Shown here: piece by piece, positions 1 to 11,342 of the stretch
Layout of the letters: every line of letters starts with the position of its first letter
Position numbering within the stretch: the first letter of the stretch is position 1
Assembly: GCF_000611645.1 (NCBI RefSeq)
Contig: NW_014013092.1
Coordinates: forward strand, 1-25,079
Reading direction: 5' to 3'
Source: Monoraphidium neglectum
Lineage: Eukaryota > Chlorophyta > Chlorophyceae > Sphaeropleales > Selenastraceae
Length of the DNA stretch: 25,079 nucleotides
The notes under the pieces: generated by a model
Seen by the model: the letters and a program-made list of their open reading frames with translations, nothing else
Databases searched by the model: none
What the model was told of the DNA's origin: nothing
Translations under genes and position numbers: made by a program

Positions 1-1834
1 CGCGCGCGCCGCGCAGGCGCGCGTCGCGGCGCGCGACCGTCGCGGCGATGAGCGCGGACGCGGCGAGGTGGACGGCGGCGACGTGCACGCTGCGGCTGGC
101 GGCGAGGAGGGCGCGGAAGCCGGCCCATGTGGCGGCGTTGGCGGCGCCCGCGACGGCGGCGAGGATGGATAGGGCGGCCAGCAGGAGGGCGGGCAGGGCG
201 CGGCCCTCAGTGATGCGGAGCACCGCGCCGCCGGGGCCGCGCTGCGAGGGGCGGGCAAGCGCAAGGACAACGGCGTCGCAGGAGCTGGGTCAGCAAGAAA
301 AGATGGAGGGAAGATGACGATGTAAATGCAAGGCTTGAGTTGTCAACCTTCAGGGCTGAGAAAATCATTGGAAATCGGCCCTGGTGGTGGCTGCTACGGC
401 TGGCTGTGGCCCCCAAATATCCTGTGATGGGTCTCTCTCGCCCGCACGAGGCACGGCACGCAGCTGGCCCCCGCCCCCAGCGCGCGCCGTCGCTCACACT
501 CAGCTCGGCCGCGCCGGGCGGCAGGCGCGGCACGCGGCGGGGCGGCTTGAAGACCGCCAGGTAGGACAGCAGAGCGTAGCTGCCCAACAGCGGTGACGCC
601 GCGAGAAACGGCCACAGGGGCACCTGAGCCACAGGGCGGGGTCGCCAGGGTGGGGCGCACAATCATGGCGAGAAGGGCGGCTCTGAGCTGCCTGCATCAG
701 TGGCTGGCGCTGTGCTGCGCGGGCACCCAATAATGCTCACCGACTCGCTGCCCCCAGCAGCCTGCGCCAGCGAAGCGCATGCCGGGTCGACAAGCGCCTT
801 GCGCTCAACTATCTGGCTCTACCCTTCCCTCTGAAACGCGCGCCCGCCATCACCTTGTTTGCGCTGCGCATCGCAGGCATCATGAGGGGGGCCATGACCA
901 GCGGCTGCAGCGCACTGGCCGCCATGAGGGAGAACACCACCGCGTTCTGGTAGCCCAGCGTCAGCGCCAGCCGCGCCTCGTCGCGCCACGACGGCAGCGC
1001 GGCGGGCGCGAGCACGGTCGAGTAGGCTGTTGGGAGAGATCGCGGCGCACATCATGTAGCAGTGGTCCAGGGTTGGTTGATGAAGAATTGGCACCCAGCA
1101 AGGCAGCGTGTCCCCTGAAACCGGCAAAGGTGCACGGCCCAAGGGCAGGCAGCAGGGCGTGCGGAACCTCCGTCGACGGCGTTCGCAAACCCTGTCAAGG
1201 CGCAACGCGAGACCAGAGCGACGCGCAGTGCGGGGGCCAGCAGGCGCAAACACTGGTTGGGCGTGCAGGCGCGGGCTGGCTCACCCAGGAGGGCCATCAG
1301 GGCCACCAGGGCCGCGGAGCGCGACGCCAGGACGCCCTGGCGCCACAGGGACTGCGGGGCAGCAACGGTGTGCGCGCGCGGGCGGCCCCGGCGGGTCGGC
1401 GGGCGTTTGCGGTTTCCTGTACCAAAGCAAAGCGAGAGCATCTGATGCTACATGATGCACAAAGTCGAAAGCGACAGGGCTCGGTTTGCCACCCCCACTC
1501 CCAACAAACCCTTCCCGCACTCGCCGCGACAAGCGGCAGGTGGTGCTGTGTTGCCTGCCCGCCCCCGCCCCCTCACCAGATCCAGCAGGGCAGGCAGGTC
1601 CTCGCTCCACGTGGGGTACCCCTCTATCTCAGCCAGGCTCCTGCGCTTGCCCACGGGGGCGCGCGCGCGGCGCAAGGGCGAGCCCCCGGCGGTCATCACG
1701 GCACCCGCACCCGCGGCGCGCTCGTCGTCACTGGAAAGCTCCCAGTCCTCCTCGGCCCCCGCGGGATGGCGCGCGCCGTGGCGGCGCCGCGAGCCAGAAG
1801 GTGATTCGGTTGAACGCAGGGGCTCCTCGGCCAT
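1..1834 (-). CDS. Multi-pass membrane protein, unknown function, partial (C-terminus off left edge)
   Basis: I assembled five exons by splice sites and frame: 1577-1834, 1285-1351, 854-1026, 498-623 and 1-241 (open at the edge), giving at least 288 residues with every intron phase compatible. The ATG at 1834 is the first in frame; a further upstream exon with a targeting peptide is possible. Residues 1-86 are polar and partly acidic. Four hydrophobic segments follow: about residues 136-160 (NAVVFSLMAASALQPLVMAP), 167-191 (VPLWPFLAASPLLGSYALLS), 220-245 (ALPALLLAALSILAAVAGAA) and 255-275. The stretch WAGFRALLAASRSVHV recalls a plant and cyanobacterial family of unnamed membrane proteins with a W-A-x-F ... 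SRFVH pattern; that is from memory, and I cannot name it. The acceptor of the last exon was chosen at 242-243 because it keeps the hydrophobic frame; the alternative acceptor near 280, with the same donor, gives an early stop at 207. Function and organelle are unknown. Confidence 0.6.
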
Positions 1835-2491
1835 CAGCTGGCTAGAGGCGCGCGACGGTGCCGGGCTGGTGTGTTCGGGTAGGGGGGCGCGACACGCGGA
1901 GCCGCGGTGCTGCGCGTGCAGGTTTTCAAGAAAGTGGCGCCCTTGGTGCCAACGGATGGTCAATTATAAGCACTGATTTCAATCAAAGGGCCAGGGCGGC
2001 TGCCCGCCGTGATTCAGTGATGGCCAAAGAGTGCCGACACGGACGGCACGCACTTCTGAGTCTGTGACAGGTCGCAACACTTGCGCGCAAGCTTATCGTC
2101 TACAACGGATTGTCTGCGGAACGAATGGATGGTTGTGGTCCAGCCTCTGGTTGATTGCGATGATCGCTGTGTGACGTGGCAGTCCAAGGGATTTGAGCCC
2201 ACAGGGGATTTGAGCTCGGATTGCATATGTAGTTCACGCAAGAGTCACTGAGACCGCTGCTAGCTGCGGCGAGGCCATGCCCCTGTGGCCTGGCTGGGCA
2301 CAAGCGCGCTGCTGTGACTCCCACTTGCCTTGCAAGCGCTCCCCCACCCCCTCATGCACAATCAGCATGCTGCCGGCATTACATGTTCCCGTTGCTGCTG
2401 CCGTTGCCGCTACGCTCGCTGTCGATTTGGAGGTGCTTTGAAAATGTGTGGCAAACCCAAGTGGTAAAACTGCAGACCGCCCCGCGTCCCG
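1835..2491. other. Intergenic region between the membrane-protein gene and UTP12
   Basis: This is the 3' flank of UTP12 and the 5' flank of the next minus-strand gene. It has no convincing coding frame. The only signal I can support is the TGTAA element described separately. A missing 5' exon of the membrane-protein gene could lie here. Confidence 0.5.
2379..2383 (-). promoter_or_regulatory. Possible TGTAA poly(A) signal for UTP12
   Basis: TTACA on the plus strand reads TGTAA on the minus strand, 109 bases past the UTP12 stop. TGTAA is the usual polyadenylation signal of chlorophycean algae. A five-base match is weak on its own; position and strand are what support it. Confidence 0.45.
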
Positions 2492-5400
2492 TCACCCCCC
2501 CTTGGCCCCTAGCAGCTGCCGCCGCGCCGCGGTGACGCCCGCGCCCGCGTCCGCGCCCGCTGCCTCCCCCGCCGCGCGCCGTAGGTGCCGCAGCGCCGCC
2601 ACGTTGAACCCCAGCGTGTCCTTCAGCCCCTGCGCCGCGCGCCGCAGCCGCCCCTGCAGCGCGACCAGCGTGCCGCGCGCCGCGGGCGTCGCGACGAGCT
2701 GCGCGTGGTGCAGGCGCAGCAGCAGCGACGCCGCGCGGCAGCAGAGCTCCACCTGCGCGCCCTGCTGCAGCCAGTCCGACAGGTAGCCCATCAGCCGCAG
2801 CGCGTCCGCGAACGGCAGCAGCAGCAGCGCCTGCTCCAGGTCCCCAGACCGCACGCCCGCGACACAGCGCAGGACATAGTCCCCCGGCCGCAGCCCCAGC
2901 ATGAGAGGGTTCGCCGCTGGCCGCTTGACTGCCGCTTTCGCCGCCGCGACGCGCCGCCGGCGCTCCGCGGGCCCGGCGCCGTCAGCCTCTGCCGCGGCGG
3001 CCGCGGCGGCGGCGGCCTCGGCCACTGCCGCCGCGTGCTCCGCCTCCTTGCGCTCCTCGTTGGCCGCCACGTCCAGCGAATCCACGATGCCGTCCGCCGC
3101 CCCGACGCTCTCCAGTGTCCGCCGCCCCGCCGGCAGAGCCGCGCCGCCCGCGTCCCCGCCGGCCGCGCCCGCCGCGGCTTCGCGCTCGGCCGCGGCCTGC
3201 TGCTGCTCCAGGTCGCTCTCGAACAGCGACTCGAGGCGCTTCTCCTTCTCCTCCTCCACGAAGAACGGCTCGGTGGTGCGCTCCCAGCGGCGGAGGCTGC
3301 GGTCGTGGGAGCCTGACACCAGGAAGTCGCCGTAGGCGCTCAGCGCCAGCGCCCACACCTCCCCGTGGTGGCCCGGCAGCTCCAGCAGCATCTCAAACCT
3401 GCAAGTTGGCGCGGCACAACAGAAGTTGGTTTGCGGGGACGGAGCGAGATTGTTGCGAGTGCGAGTGGGGGTTGACCCTGTGCAGGTGCAGCTTTGGGTT
3501 GTTGGGTAAGGCGCCAGTGACCCAGCTGCACAGTCGCCGGGCTGGCACCCGCCGCACTGGATAGCATCACGCAGGCGGCCCGTGTGCGGGCAAAGCCCAG
3601 AGCTGAGGCACGTCCCAACCAAATCCAGCAACGCACTGCAATGCACTGCGCTGTACTGCGCTGGTCGGCCCACGCACAACCGCACGCCACCCTGCGCCAC
3701 GCCGTTCTCCCCCGCATCACCCCGCCCACCCCGCTCCACCCCGCGCCACTCTGCACCGCCACCCCCCACCTGTCCAGGTCCCAGTACTTGACGGCCCGGT
3801 CCTTGCCGGCGCTGAAGGCGTAGTGGGTGTCGCGCACAAAGGCCACAGCAGTGACGGCGTCCTGGTGGGCAAACAGGCTGCGGTGGCAGTCACCAAAGTC
3901 GAGGCCCCATACCTGGGATGGCGGGGAGGCGGTCAGGCCAGGGCGGGAAGCTCAGCAACCAAGATATTGGTTTCAAATCGGTGCATTGTACTGCGGTTTC
4001 CACCCAACGCAGGCCAGACGTTTGTGCCCAGAGCGCTCAGACTTCTGCCGCTGCCTGCACTGTTACCAAACTTTGTTGCCAAACATACGCACAGTTGAGA
4101 ACTGGCGCATGCGAGCCGGAGCAGTCGAGGCACACACTCGTGCGTGTGCGCACCTTGATGTTTTTGTCCGCGCTGCCGCTGACCAGCAGGGTGCTGTCGC
4201 TGGAGATGTCCATCGACAGAACCGGCAGCTTGTGGCCGTAAAGGGACAGGAAGAACTTGAGGCTGGGGGTGATGGTGTGAGTATGTGTGTGTGTGGAGTG
4301 GGGCGAAGAGGGAAGTCAGGGCGCTTACAGCAGGGTTGGGTCGCAGTAGAGATGGCGCCACTGGGTTGAAATCGTGGGTCCCTCCTGGCTGGTCAGGTCC
4401 CAGCCACTGCTCTGGACTGGCCTGCGACAGCACCCCTCACAGCTGTCAGTTTCGACCCGCCAATCACCTCCTAGCAGTCGAACCCCACAAGCAAGCAAGC
4501 CCCCAATCACCCCTCATCCAGATGCAGCCCCTGACAGAGCAGGCCACCACGCCCCCACCTGTCGAGGTAGTAGACCTTGATGGTCGAGTCCAGCAGCGCC
4601 ACCGCCAGCAGCCGCCCGTCCGGCGACGCGCGCACACTCAGCACGTCCTCCGCCATGTCCAGCTGCCGCGTCAGCGCCAGCGCCAGCCGCCGGCCCCCGC
4701 CGCCCTCTTTGCCGCCCCGCTCCTGCTCCTCCCCCTGCCCGTCCGCGTCTGCGCCGCTTTTCTTCCCCTTCTTCCCCTTCTTCGCGTCGGCGCCGCCCGC
4801 GCCGCCCTCCGCGACCGCCCACGTCCAAAATTTGACGGTCTTGTCGGCGCTGCCGGACACGAAGCCGCTGCGGTCCGGCAGGGCGGCCAGGCTCCAGACC
4901 GGGCCGGTGTGTGCGGCCTCGACGTGGATGCGCTGGCAGGCACCGACGTCATACACCTCCAAAGTGCCCTCCTGAAGTTGTGAGTGTGTGTGTGTATGTG
5001 TGTGTGTATGTGTTTGTGTATGTGGGTGTGTGTGTGTGCGCGCGCAGGGGCTGGGGGAGGGGGGGTGTACGGCGCGGGGGCTGGGGGAGGGGATTGGCAG
5101 CGGAGTGAAGGTGGGGCAAACATATGTGGCTGCAAGCACTTGAGGGATGCAATTCATCAGGCAGCGACGGGCAGGCGGAGCTGGCCGCATGAGGACCAGG
5201 CGTGTAGTCGGGCGCTCTGCCAGCAATGCCAGCACAACTTCCCGCACAAGACTAGCGGCTCCTTGGCCAACCAATGCATCAGCCCCTCCGCCGCCCCCTT
5301 CCACGGCCCCTCCCAGAAACTAAACCCCCTTCTCCAGGGCGGCCCGCCCGCGTGCCGGTCTCCGCGCCCGCCAGCCCCCGTGCCCGCCGGTGCGCCCGCC

Positions 5401-7879
5401 CTCCGGGCGACCAGGGCCACCCTGCAGCACCCTCCCCCCCACCTTGGTGCCGACCACCGCGTGCCTGTTGCCGGGCGCAAACATGCAGCACAGCCCGTAG
5501 CCGCCTTCCAGCGTCCCCACGCACGCCCCGCTCGTCGGGTTCCAGACCTTGGACCCGGCGCTCGAGGTAGAGATCAGCGAGGCGTCGTCCGAGGACAGCG
5601 CGAGGGCGCGGACGTCGCCGCGGTGGCCGCCCTGATCCAGGCGCTGGCGCACCTCGAACGAGTCGGGCTTGACGTCGACGATCTGCGCGTAAGGGGCGTG
5701 GTGTTCAAGCAGGCGACGAAGCCGTCAGGAGCTATAGGTCAATTTGGGCAAAGATTGCAATGCGCTGTTGGCATCATAGTCAAGGAGTGTTGAGGAGGTG
5801 GCCACCCTGTACAACGCAAGGGACAAAATATTCAGGGGATTGTAATGGGCACAGAGGGAGGCCAGAATCGCCTGAACGCCCGTGCTGCACATGCACGCAG
5901 CCGCATGCCCAGACCTTGGTGCCACGCTCCCTCACCAAGCGCAAACCGTGCCCCTGTGCTGCCCGTGACCAGCGGCCTGCCTGATCGACGCGATTTGCTG
6001 CCTGCCCGGAGTGCAGTGCCGCGCTCCTGCAAATGACACCCAGTAAGCCGTGACACGCTCCTCTGACTGCCGCCGTCCCCTCAAGACCGCTTTTTCTCGC
6101 CCCACCCAATGCGCCCCCCCCCATCTCAGCAGGCCCCAGCCAAAGGCGCACCTCCACGCTGTTGTCAGCCAGCCCCAGCGCCACCTGAGCCACGCAGCCC
6201 TTGTGCCGCATATCTCCCGGCGCGAACGCAAAGCTCTTGATCTTGTGTTTGCTCAGGACCATCAGCATCGGCGCCAGCTCGTCCGCCGCCTGCAGCAATT
6301 CCACGCCGCCGCCCTCCTCGTCGCCGCCATCGCCCTCCTCCCCGCCCTCGTGCTGCTGCCGCCCGCGCGCCGCCGCGCCGGCGTCGGCGGCGCCGTCCGC
6401 GCCGTCGGCGCCGCCGCCGGCCCTGGCGGCCTTGGAGGCTTGCTTCTCGACGCGGCGCTTTTTGCGCCGCTTCATGCGCTTGCGCGCCTCGTCCTGGGCC
6501 CTCACGCTGAACAGCTCCAGGCTCTTGCCGGCCACCAGGCAGCCCAACAGCGACCCGCTGGCGTCGTACCGCACGCGCGCCGCGCGCTCCTGCGCCTGCC
6601 GCCGCACGCTGCCCATCGGCCGCAGGAAGTCGTGCGCTGTGCTGCGTCCCCTGTCGCCGTCTCCGGCCGCCGTGGGACCACCCTCCCGGCCGTCCTGCTG
6701 CTGCTGCTGCTGCTGGAGCGCATACACACGGAGCTCCAGGTCGGCCGCGGCCGTCACGAGCCGCGTCTCTGACGGGTCCACGTCCATGGACCAGACCTCG
6801 CCCTTTGCGCCCCCCACCACCTGGCAGCAGTGCTGGGTCGTCAGGTCCCACACCCGCACGGCGCCGTCCTTGCCGCTGCTCACGAGCTTGCCGGCGGACT
6901 CGATGACCACCTGGGCCCGGGGATGAGCGCGTTTGTGAGAAGGTTCGCATGCAGGTGCGCCGCGAGAGCAGTGTGGTTTGCCCTCTGCTCGGGTATGCAC
7001 CGAAGCAATAAGGGCAGATGCAGACCAGCAGACCCTGAGCCGCACCGCTCATCCTGTCCGCGCGGCTCACACAGAGCGCGATATAGAAACGTGCGTGTTG
7101 CATCGCCCGCCCCGCCTCAGCGTGCCTTCCCAGCGGCCTCACCACGTCGGTGACGGCGCCCTTGTGTCCGCGCAGCCGCACCACCCCCGCCTCCCCGACC
7201 ACGTCCCACACGATCACGTCCGTGTCGTTGGCGCCCGACGCGAGCAGCGCACCGCTGCGCCCGAACCGCAGCGCGGTCACCGCCGACTTGTGGCCCTGCA
7301 GCGTGACCGCGCAGTCGCCGGTGGCCAGGTCCCACAGGCGGATTGACCCATCAGAGTAGCCGGCCGCCAGCAGGTTCCCGCCGGGCGCGCGCGCGAGCTG
7401 AGTCACCTCCGGCGCGGCGCGCGGCGCGGCGCTGCTGCTCGCGGTGGCAGTCGTCAGGGACTTGGCCTGGGTGATGCGGGTGAGGGGAGGGGGGTCGGTG
7501 GGGTTTGGGGAGCGGCCGAGACGCGGGCGGGCGGACGGCGGGACCGAGCAAGCTGGTTTGCGGCTGGCAAGAGCAGTCGTCAGGGCAACAGGCCAGGATA
7601 CTCGCTGCACAGACGCACACAGCACACCGCCAGCGCGCGGCCCAACCCCTCCACATCACGCCACATGCTGTCAGCAGCACATGTCGCGTGTGTGTGCGGG
7701 AGCTAGCCCCCACACAGGGCGCTACCCACCTGCACGCCTTGCTTCACATTCCAAACTGCCACGCTCTCCAGTGCCGCTGTGATCAGGAAGCGGCCGCAGT
7801 TGTCATATGCCACGTTGGCGCTGCTGGATATGACGCCAAACGCACCAGTGGGCTCATAGCGGAGGTACGCCTTGACCAT
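2492..7879 (-). CDS. UTP12: UTP12 / WDR3 (Dip2), WD40 protein of the small-subunit processome
   Basis: Eight exons join in frame into 1014 residues: 7730-7879, 7143-7466, 6152-6910, 5443-5682, 4559-4971, 4154-4262, 3770-3912 and 2492-3398. The order of segments matches human WDR3 and yeast Dip2 (943 aa): the N-terminus MVKAYLRYE, a first WD40 propeller (IRLWDL, VIVWDV, VRVWDL), a basic/acidic low-complexity insert at roughly residues 225-360 with seven glutamines, a second propeller ([48 protein letters not shown]), then the Utp12 C-terminal helical domain (about residues 880-1000). The family is part of the U3 snoRNP / UtpB complex that processes 18S pre-rRNA in the nucleolus. The start at 7879 has a good context (GCC ATG G) and matches the family start; an in-frame Ala-rich extension to 7984 is unlikely. 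The lysine-rich tail of animal WDR3 is missing here. Confidence 0.95.
4984..5045. repeat. Imperfect (GT)n microsatellite in UTP12 intron 4
   Basis: About 60 bases of TG/GT dinucleotides interrupted by TA and TT steps lie just upstream (minus strand) of the exon that starts at 4971. On the transcript this is a CA-rich tract next to the 3' splice site, so it may take the place of the polypyrimidine tract or affect splicing. Confidence 0.85.
6695..6715. repeat. (CTG)7 / (CAG)7 coding for a seven-Gln run in UTP12
   Basis: Seven CTG units on the plus strand read as seven CAG codons in UTP12 exon 3, just after the WD repeat ending ELRVYAL. Animal WDR3 has no glutamine run at this point as far as I recall. 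The length may vary between strains. Confidence 0.85.
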
Positions 7880-9341
7880 GGCTATCGCTGCTGCTGAAGC
7901 TGCCGCCGCTGGTGTAGCTCCTGCGGCCGGCGCCGCCGCCGGCGCTCCACACTGCCAGCACCTGCTGTGGGGCAGTTCAACCAAGCCTGTGGCCTGCGAC
8001 GCATTATCAGCAATAGGAATTCAGCAAAGCACACAGTGCTGTCTATGGTGCTGTGCTGTGCGAGCGAAGAGCGGCTGCTGCAGTATCACAGCGCAGCAGA
8101 GCACACAGCAGGAGCGCAGGCGGCGGCCGCCGGCGTCAACTCCCAGCTCAGCGGACCACCAAGCGGGCTATGTTGATATATTCCAAGCATAGTAATATCG
8201 TCAGAGCGCCGAGCACCCGGGGGCACCTTTGCCTGGAACGCAGGTTCACGATCCGACAGCTGCTTCTCACGCAGAGAGTTGAAGTGTCAAGTTGTGATAA
8301 ACAATTGAAAAATATAGAAATCGGTCGTAGTTGCCGCGGAAACCGGTAGATCACCATCGCCGCACCGGCACTGGGTGACTCGCGGTGGAAGCCCTGCGTG
8401 TAGGTACACCCGACATATGGCCATCGATCTCGGATCATATCTCAAACAGAGCGGCTTGGCATTCCAGCATTGTTGCAGGGTCAGCTAGTCAACTCTGCCA
8501 TGGCAGCGACGCTGAGCGAACAGTACCGTACTGCACGTACCTTGCGCAGCAACTCAACTCCACAGCCCTCTACCCCACAACATCCTGCTGCACGACCTGA
8601 TTACAATAGAAGTTCACCCTGTGATGGAGGCGTGTCTGTGTGTTACAGGCTCATCGTTCAGACTCGTTGGCCCCTGCGGAGGGGCAAATGCGTGTGCCTT
8701 GGGCACTTCTGCCAGCACGTGAGCCATGTGCAGCCAGAGGTGTGTAAAAACTTCACTGTGACAAAAACGTGTGCGTTTCTCTTCCCAGGAAGACCTCCAG
8801 ACCAAGCAGCAAGCCGCTTGGGTGGCGCATTGTCAAAGCAGCCGCCTCAAATCCAACAGGGTCTACACGAGGGGCGACCCCAACAGTTGTAGACCTCTTA
8901 GGAGCCAAAACCAAAATTCGCACCACAGCACGTGCCCGCCGCTGATACACTGCCAAGTAACGTTTGCGCCAGGCCGAGGCAGGCCCAGCGTGAATGATGC
9001 TCAAGCGCACACAGTTCACAAAGCTTGGCGACCGCCTGCCTCACTTGTGGGGGCCACTGGCTGGCACACCAACAATGTGGCACTCTGCCCATCCAGCAGG
9101 GCCCCCTACTGCCGCGTGCTACGGACAATGCCCCACGACAACAGATCCTCCCTTACCCCTTGGTCGCTTCGGTGGTTGCAGCCAACCTGGCCAGCTCGCC
9201 GTGGTGAAGCAGCGCACGCGGAGCCGCAAAGGCGACCCGCCCCACCCGCATAGCGGCGCTGGTTGGCCCCGCCGCCGCCCAGCTGCTCAGAGGCGCGTTG
9301 CCCTCCCACCGCTCCTCGCCGCTGGCGGCTCCTCCCCCATC
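7880..9341. other. Intergenic region between UTP12 and the RRM gene
   Basis: This is the 5' flank of UTP12 and the 3' flank of the RRM gene. Two TTACA elements (8601-8605 and 8643-8647) read TGTAA on the minus strand about 700 bases past the RRM stop and could be its poly(A) signals. I saw no tRNA-like fold, long repeat or frame that looks coding; the short frames here have no recognisable motif. The UTP12 promoter should lie just above 7880, but I see no clear core element. Confidence 0.5.
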
Positions 9342-11342
9342 TCAAGCCTTCTTGTCCAGGAAGACCGTGAGGGTGCGCCCCTCCAGGTCAGAGCCGTGGA
9401 AGCTGTCGATGGCGCTCTGCGCCGCCTCCTTGCTCAAAAAGCGCACGGTGCCCCAGCCCTGGGCGTGTGGTGGCCGGGCGGGGTTGATGGGCGGGCCCCG
9501 TCGGCGGGCAGGTGGGCCGGCTGGCCAGCGCGGGGCAGGTGCTGGACAATGCAGGCGGCTCGCGAGGTGCCACGATAAGCTCCCTTTTCTAAGCTTGAAG
9601 GCGCAGGCGGCGCGTCGCGGCACAGACGGGGCCCTCCTCCCCCGCGCGCATGCTGCGCGCACCTTGCTGCGGCCGTCTGGGGCTTGCATGACGTCAGCGC
9701 GCTCCACGTCCCCTATCTCGGTAAAGAGGTCCTTGAGGTCCTGCCAGGTGAACTTCCATGGGATGCCCTGGACCACAATCTGGTGTGCATGCGTGTTGTA
9801 TGTGTGCATGCAGGGCTGCTTAGTGGGGTTTGTTTTGTGAGGTGCGTCGAGGAGCGGGGCACGTCCTTGCTGCCCACCACACATGTCCACGGCCCCTGCG
9901 CGCCGCGCCGCGCCAAACTAGCTGATAGGGGTGTACACGCCGGTCAAGCGCCAGCTGCCACAGATGTAGATCTAGGTGACAGCGTCCCGCGCAGCCCAGG
10001 CGCCTGGCCGCCCACCTGGAAGCCGCTCGGCTCGCCCTCGATCGGCGGCCGGGGTCCACGGCCACGCCCACGCCCGCGGCCGCCCTCGCCGTAGCCCTCG
10101 CCGCGGCCGCCCTCGCCGTAGCCNNNNNNNNNNNNNNNNNNNNNNNNNNNNNNNNNNNNNNNNNNNNNNNNNNNNNNNNNNNNNNNNNNNNNNNNNNNNN
10201 NNNNNNNNNNNNNNNNNNNNNNNNNNNNNNNNNNNNNNNNNNNNNNNNNNNNNNNNNNNNNNNNNNNNNNNNNNNNNNNNNNNNNNNNNNNNNNNNNNNN
10301 NNNNNNNNNNNNNNNNNNNNNNNNNNNNNNNNNNNNNNNNNNNNNNNNNNNNNNNNNNNNNNNNNNNNNNNNNNNNNNNNNNNNNNNNNNNNNNNNNNNN
10401 NNNNNNNNNNNNNNNNNNNNNNNNNNNNNNNNNNNNNNNNNNNNNNNNNNNNNNNNNNNNNNNNNNNNNNNNGCCGTAGCCCTCGCCGCGGCCGCCCTCG
10501 CCGTAGCCCTCGCCGCGGCCGCCGTAGCCCTCGCCGCGGCCGCCGCGGCCCCCGCGGCCGCCGCCGCGGGGCGCGCGGGGCGGGCGCTCGATGGGCGCGC
10601 CGTCCTCGCCGACGGCCTGCTTCACATCGCGGTCCTCGCGGTCCTCGCGCACCGAGATGCGGCGACCGCCGAGGTCGACGCCGTTCAGCGTGTTGACGGC
10701 CGCAATGGCCTGCATGTGGGCAGCCGTGGCTAGTGAATGCCCTCAGGGTCGTGTGGATGCGTGCGGTACCCACTGGCTGGCTGGTCACCCCACGAAATGA
10801 CAGCAGAGCGCCGTGCTGTCGTGCGCCTGGGGCTGCAGCCGGACCACCAAAACCCGCCCCACCTCATCAGGGGTCTCGAACTCCACGATACCCCAGCCCT
10901 TGGAGCGACCTGGTTGCGGCAGGTCGGCGTGTCCGAGTCAGATCACACGCGTGTCCCGTGCGTCCACAGGGGTCCGGATGAGGAGTGATATTGTCGACGC
11001 TATGCATGCCTCAGGCAAGTTTCAGCCCGCCTTGGTGAGCAGGCTGGCCTTCACCGGGTACTCCGTGCTCACCGTCGTCCCCGCGGGTGACGTTCGCGTA
11101 AACGACGTTGCCACACTCCCTGAACTTGTCTTTCAGGTCCTGCCAGCCTGGAGACGGAAGGGAGGCCGTTGGCGCGCTGGTCCAGACCCCGTGATCTGGC
11201 TCCCGCGGTGTGCCACTGCTTCCTCCTACCAGACCCCCGCCCGTTCAAGCGCCCTCAACGGTGGCTCACTGGTGCGCCAGGCCAGGTTTGAGACGTAGCA
11301 CCGACGCCCTATGCGCATCACTCCCTCCTCCCCCTCTGCCAT
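9342..11342 (-). CDS. Two-RRM protein with RGG/GYGE repeats, Gbp1/Gbp2-like nucleic-acid-binding protein (contains gap)
   Basis: Six exons join in frame: 11270-11342, 11073-11147, 10863-10909, 10016-10709 (holding the run of N), 9663-9779 and 9342-9458. The start at 11342 has a good context (GCA ATG G). RRM1 has RNP2 as CYVSNLAW, then WQDLKDKFRECG and RNP1-like RSKGWGIVEF. It is followed by VREDRED and a Gly-Arg-rich repeat (GRGEGYGE units). RRM2 begins IVVQGIPWKFTWQDLKDLF and has RNP1-like GWGTVRF, ending TVFLDKKA. The WQDLKD ... GRSKG.G pattern in both RRMs resembles the yeast Gbp2/Hrb1 and Chlamydomonas Gbp1 group, which bind mRNA and single-stranded G-rich telomeric DNA; this link is from memory. 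A role in mRNA export or telomere binding is inference. The protein length is unknown because of the gap. The exon after GRSK in RRM2 and before RSK in RRM1 show non-identical intron positions. Confidence 0.88.
10076..10560. repeat. GC-rich tandem repeat coding for GRGEGYGE units, split by the assembly gap
   Basis: Near-identical units of about 15-24 bases (plus strand GCCGTAGCCCTCGCCGCGGC) lie on both sides of the N run. In the RRM protein they code for repeated Gly-Arg-Gly-Glu-Gly-Tyr-Gly. Such a pure GC-rich repeat readily explains the failed assembly. Confidence 0.85.
10124..10472. other. Assembly gap, 349 N
   Basis: A run of 349 N lies inside the Gly-Arg-rich exon of the RRM gene. Reading frames that cross it are not meaningful, because the two flanks are out of frame for a gap of this exact length. 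Confidence 0.99.

Noticed and set aside
779..1804. 341-residue plus-strand frame
   Set aside because: It overlaps the exons and introns of the minus-strand membrane-protein gene, is Arg/Gln/Ala-rich without motifs, and is a GC-rich shadow frame.
1577..1963. Start of the left-edge membrane protein at 1963
   Set aside because: The codon there is TTG; the first ATG in that frame is at 1834.
8470..8892. 140-residue plus-strand frame in the UTP12/RRM intergenic region
   Set aside because: No motif, ordinary background length for this base composition, and no supporting splice or start context.
9820..10788. Long minus-strand frame through the gap, rich in Arg-Gly then Arg-Ala
   Set aside because: It crosses the N run, whose length breaks the frame; the left half is a shifted reading of the GYGE repeat.
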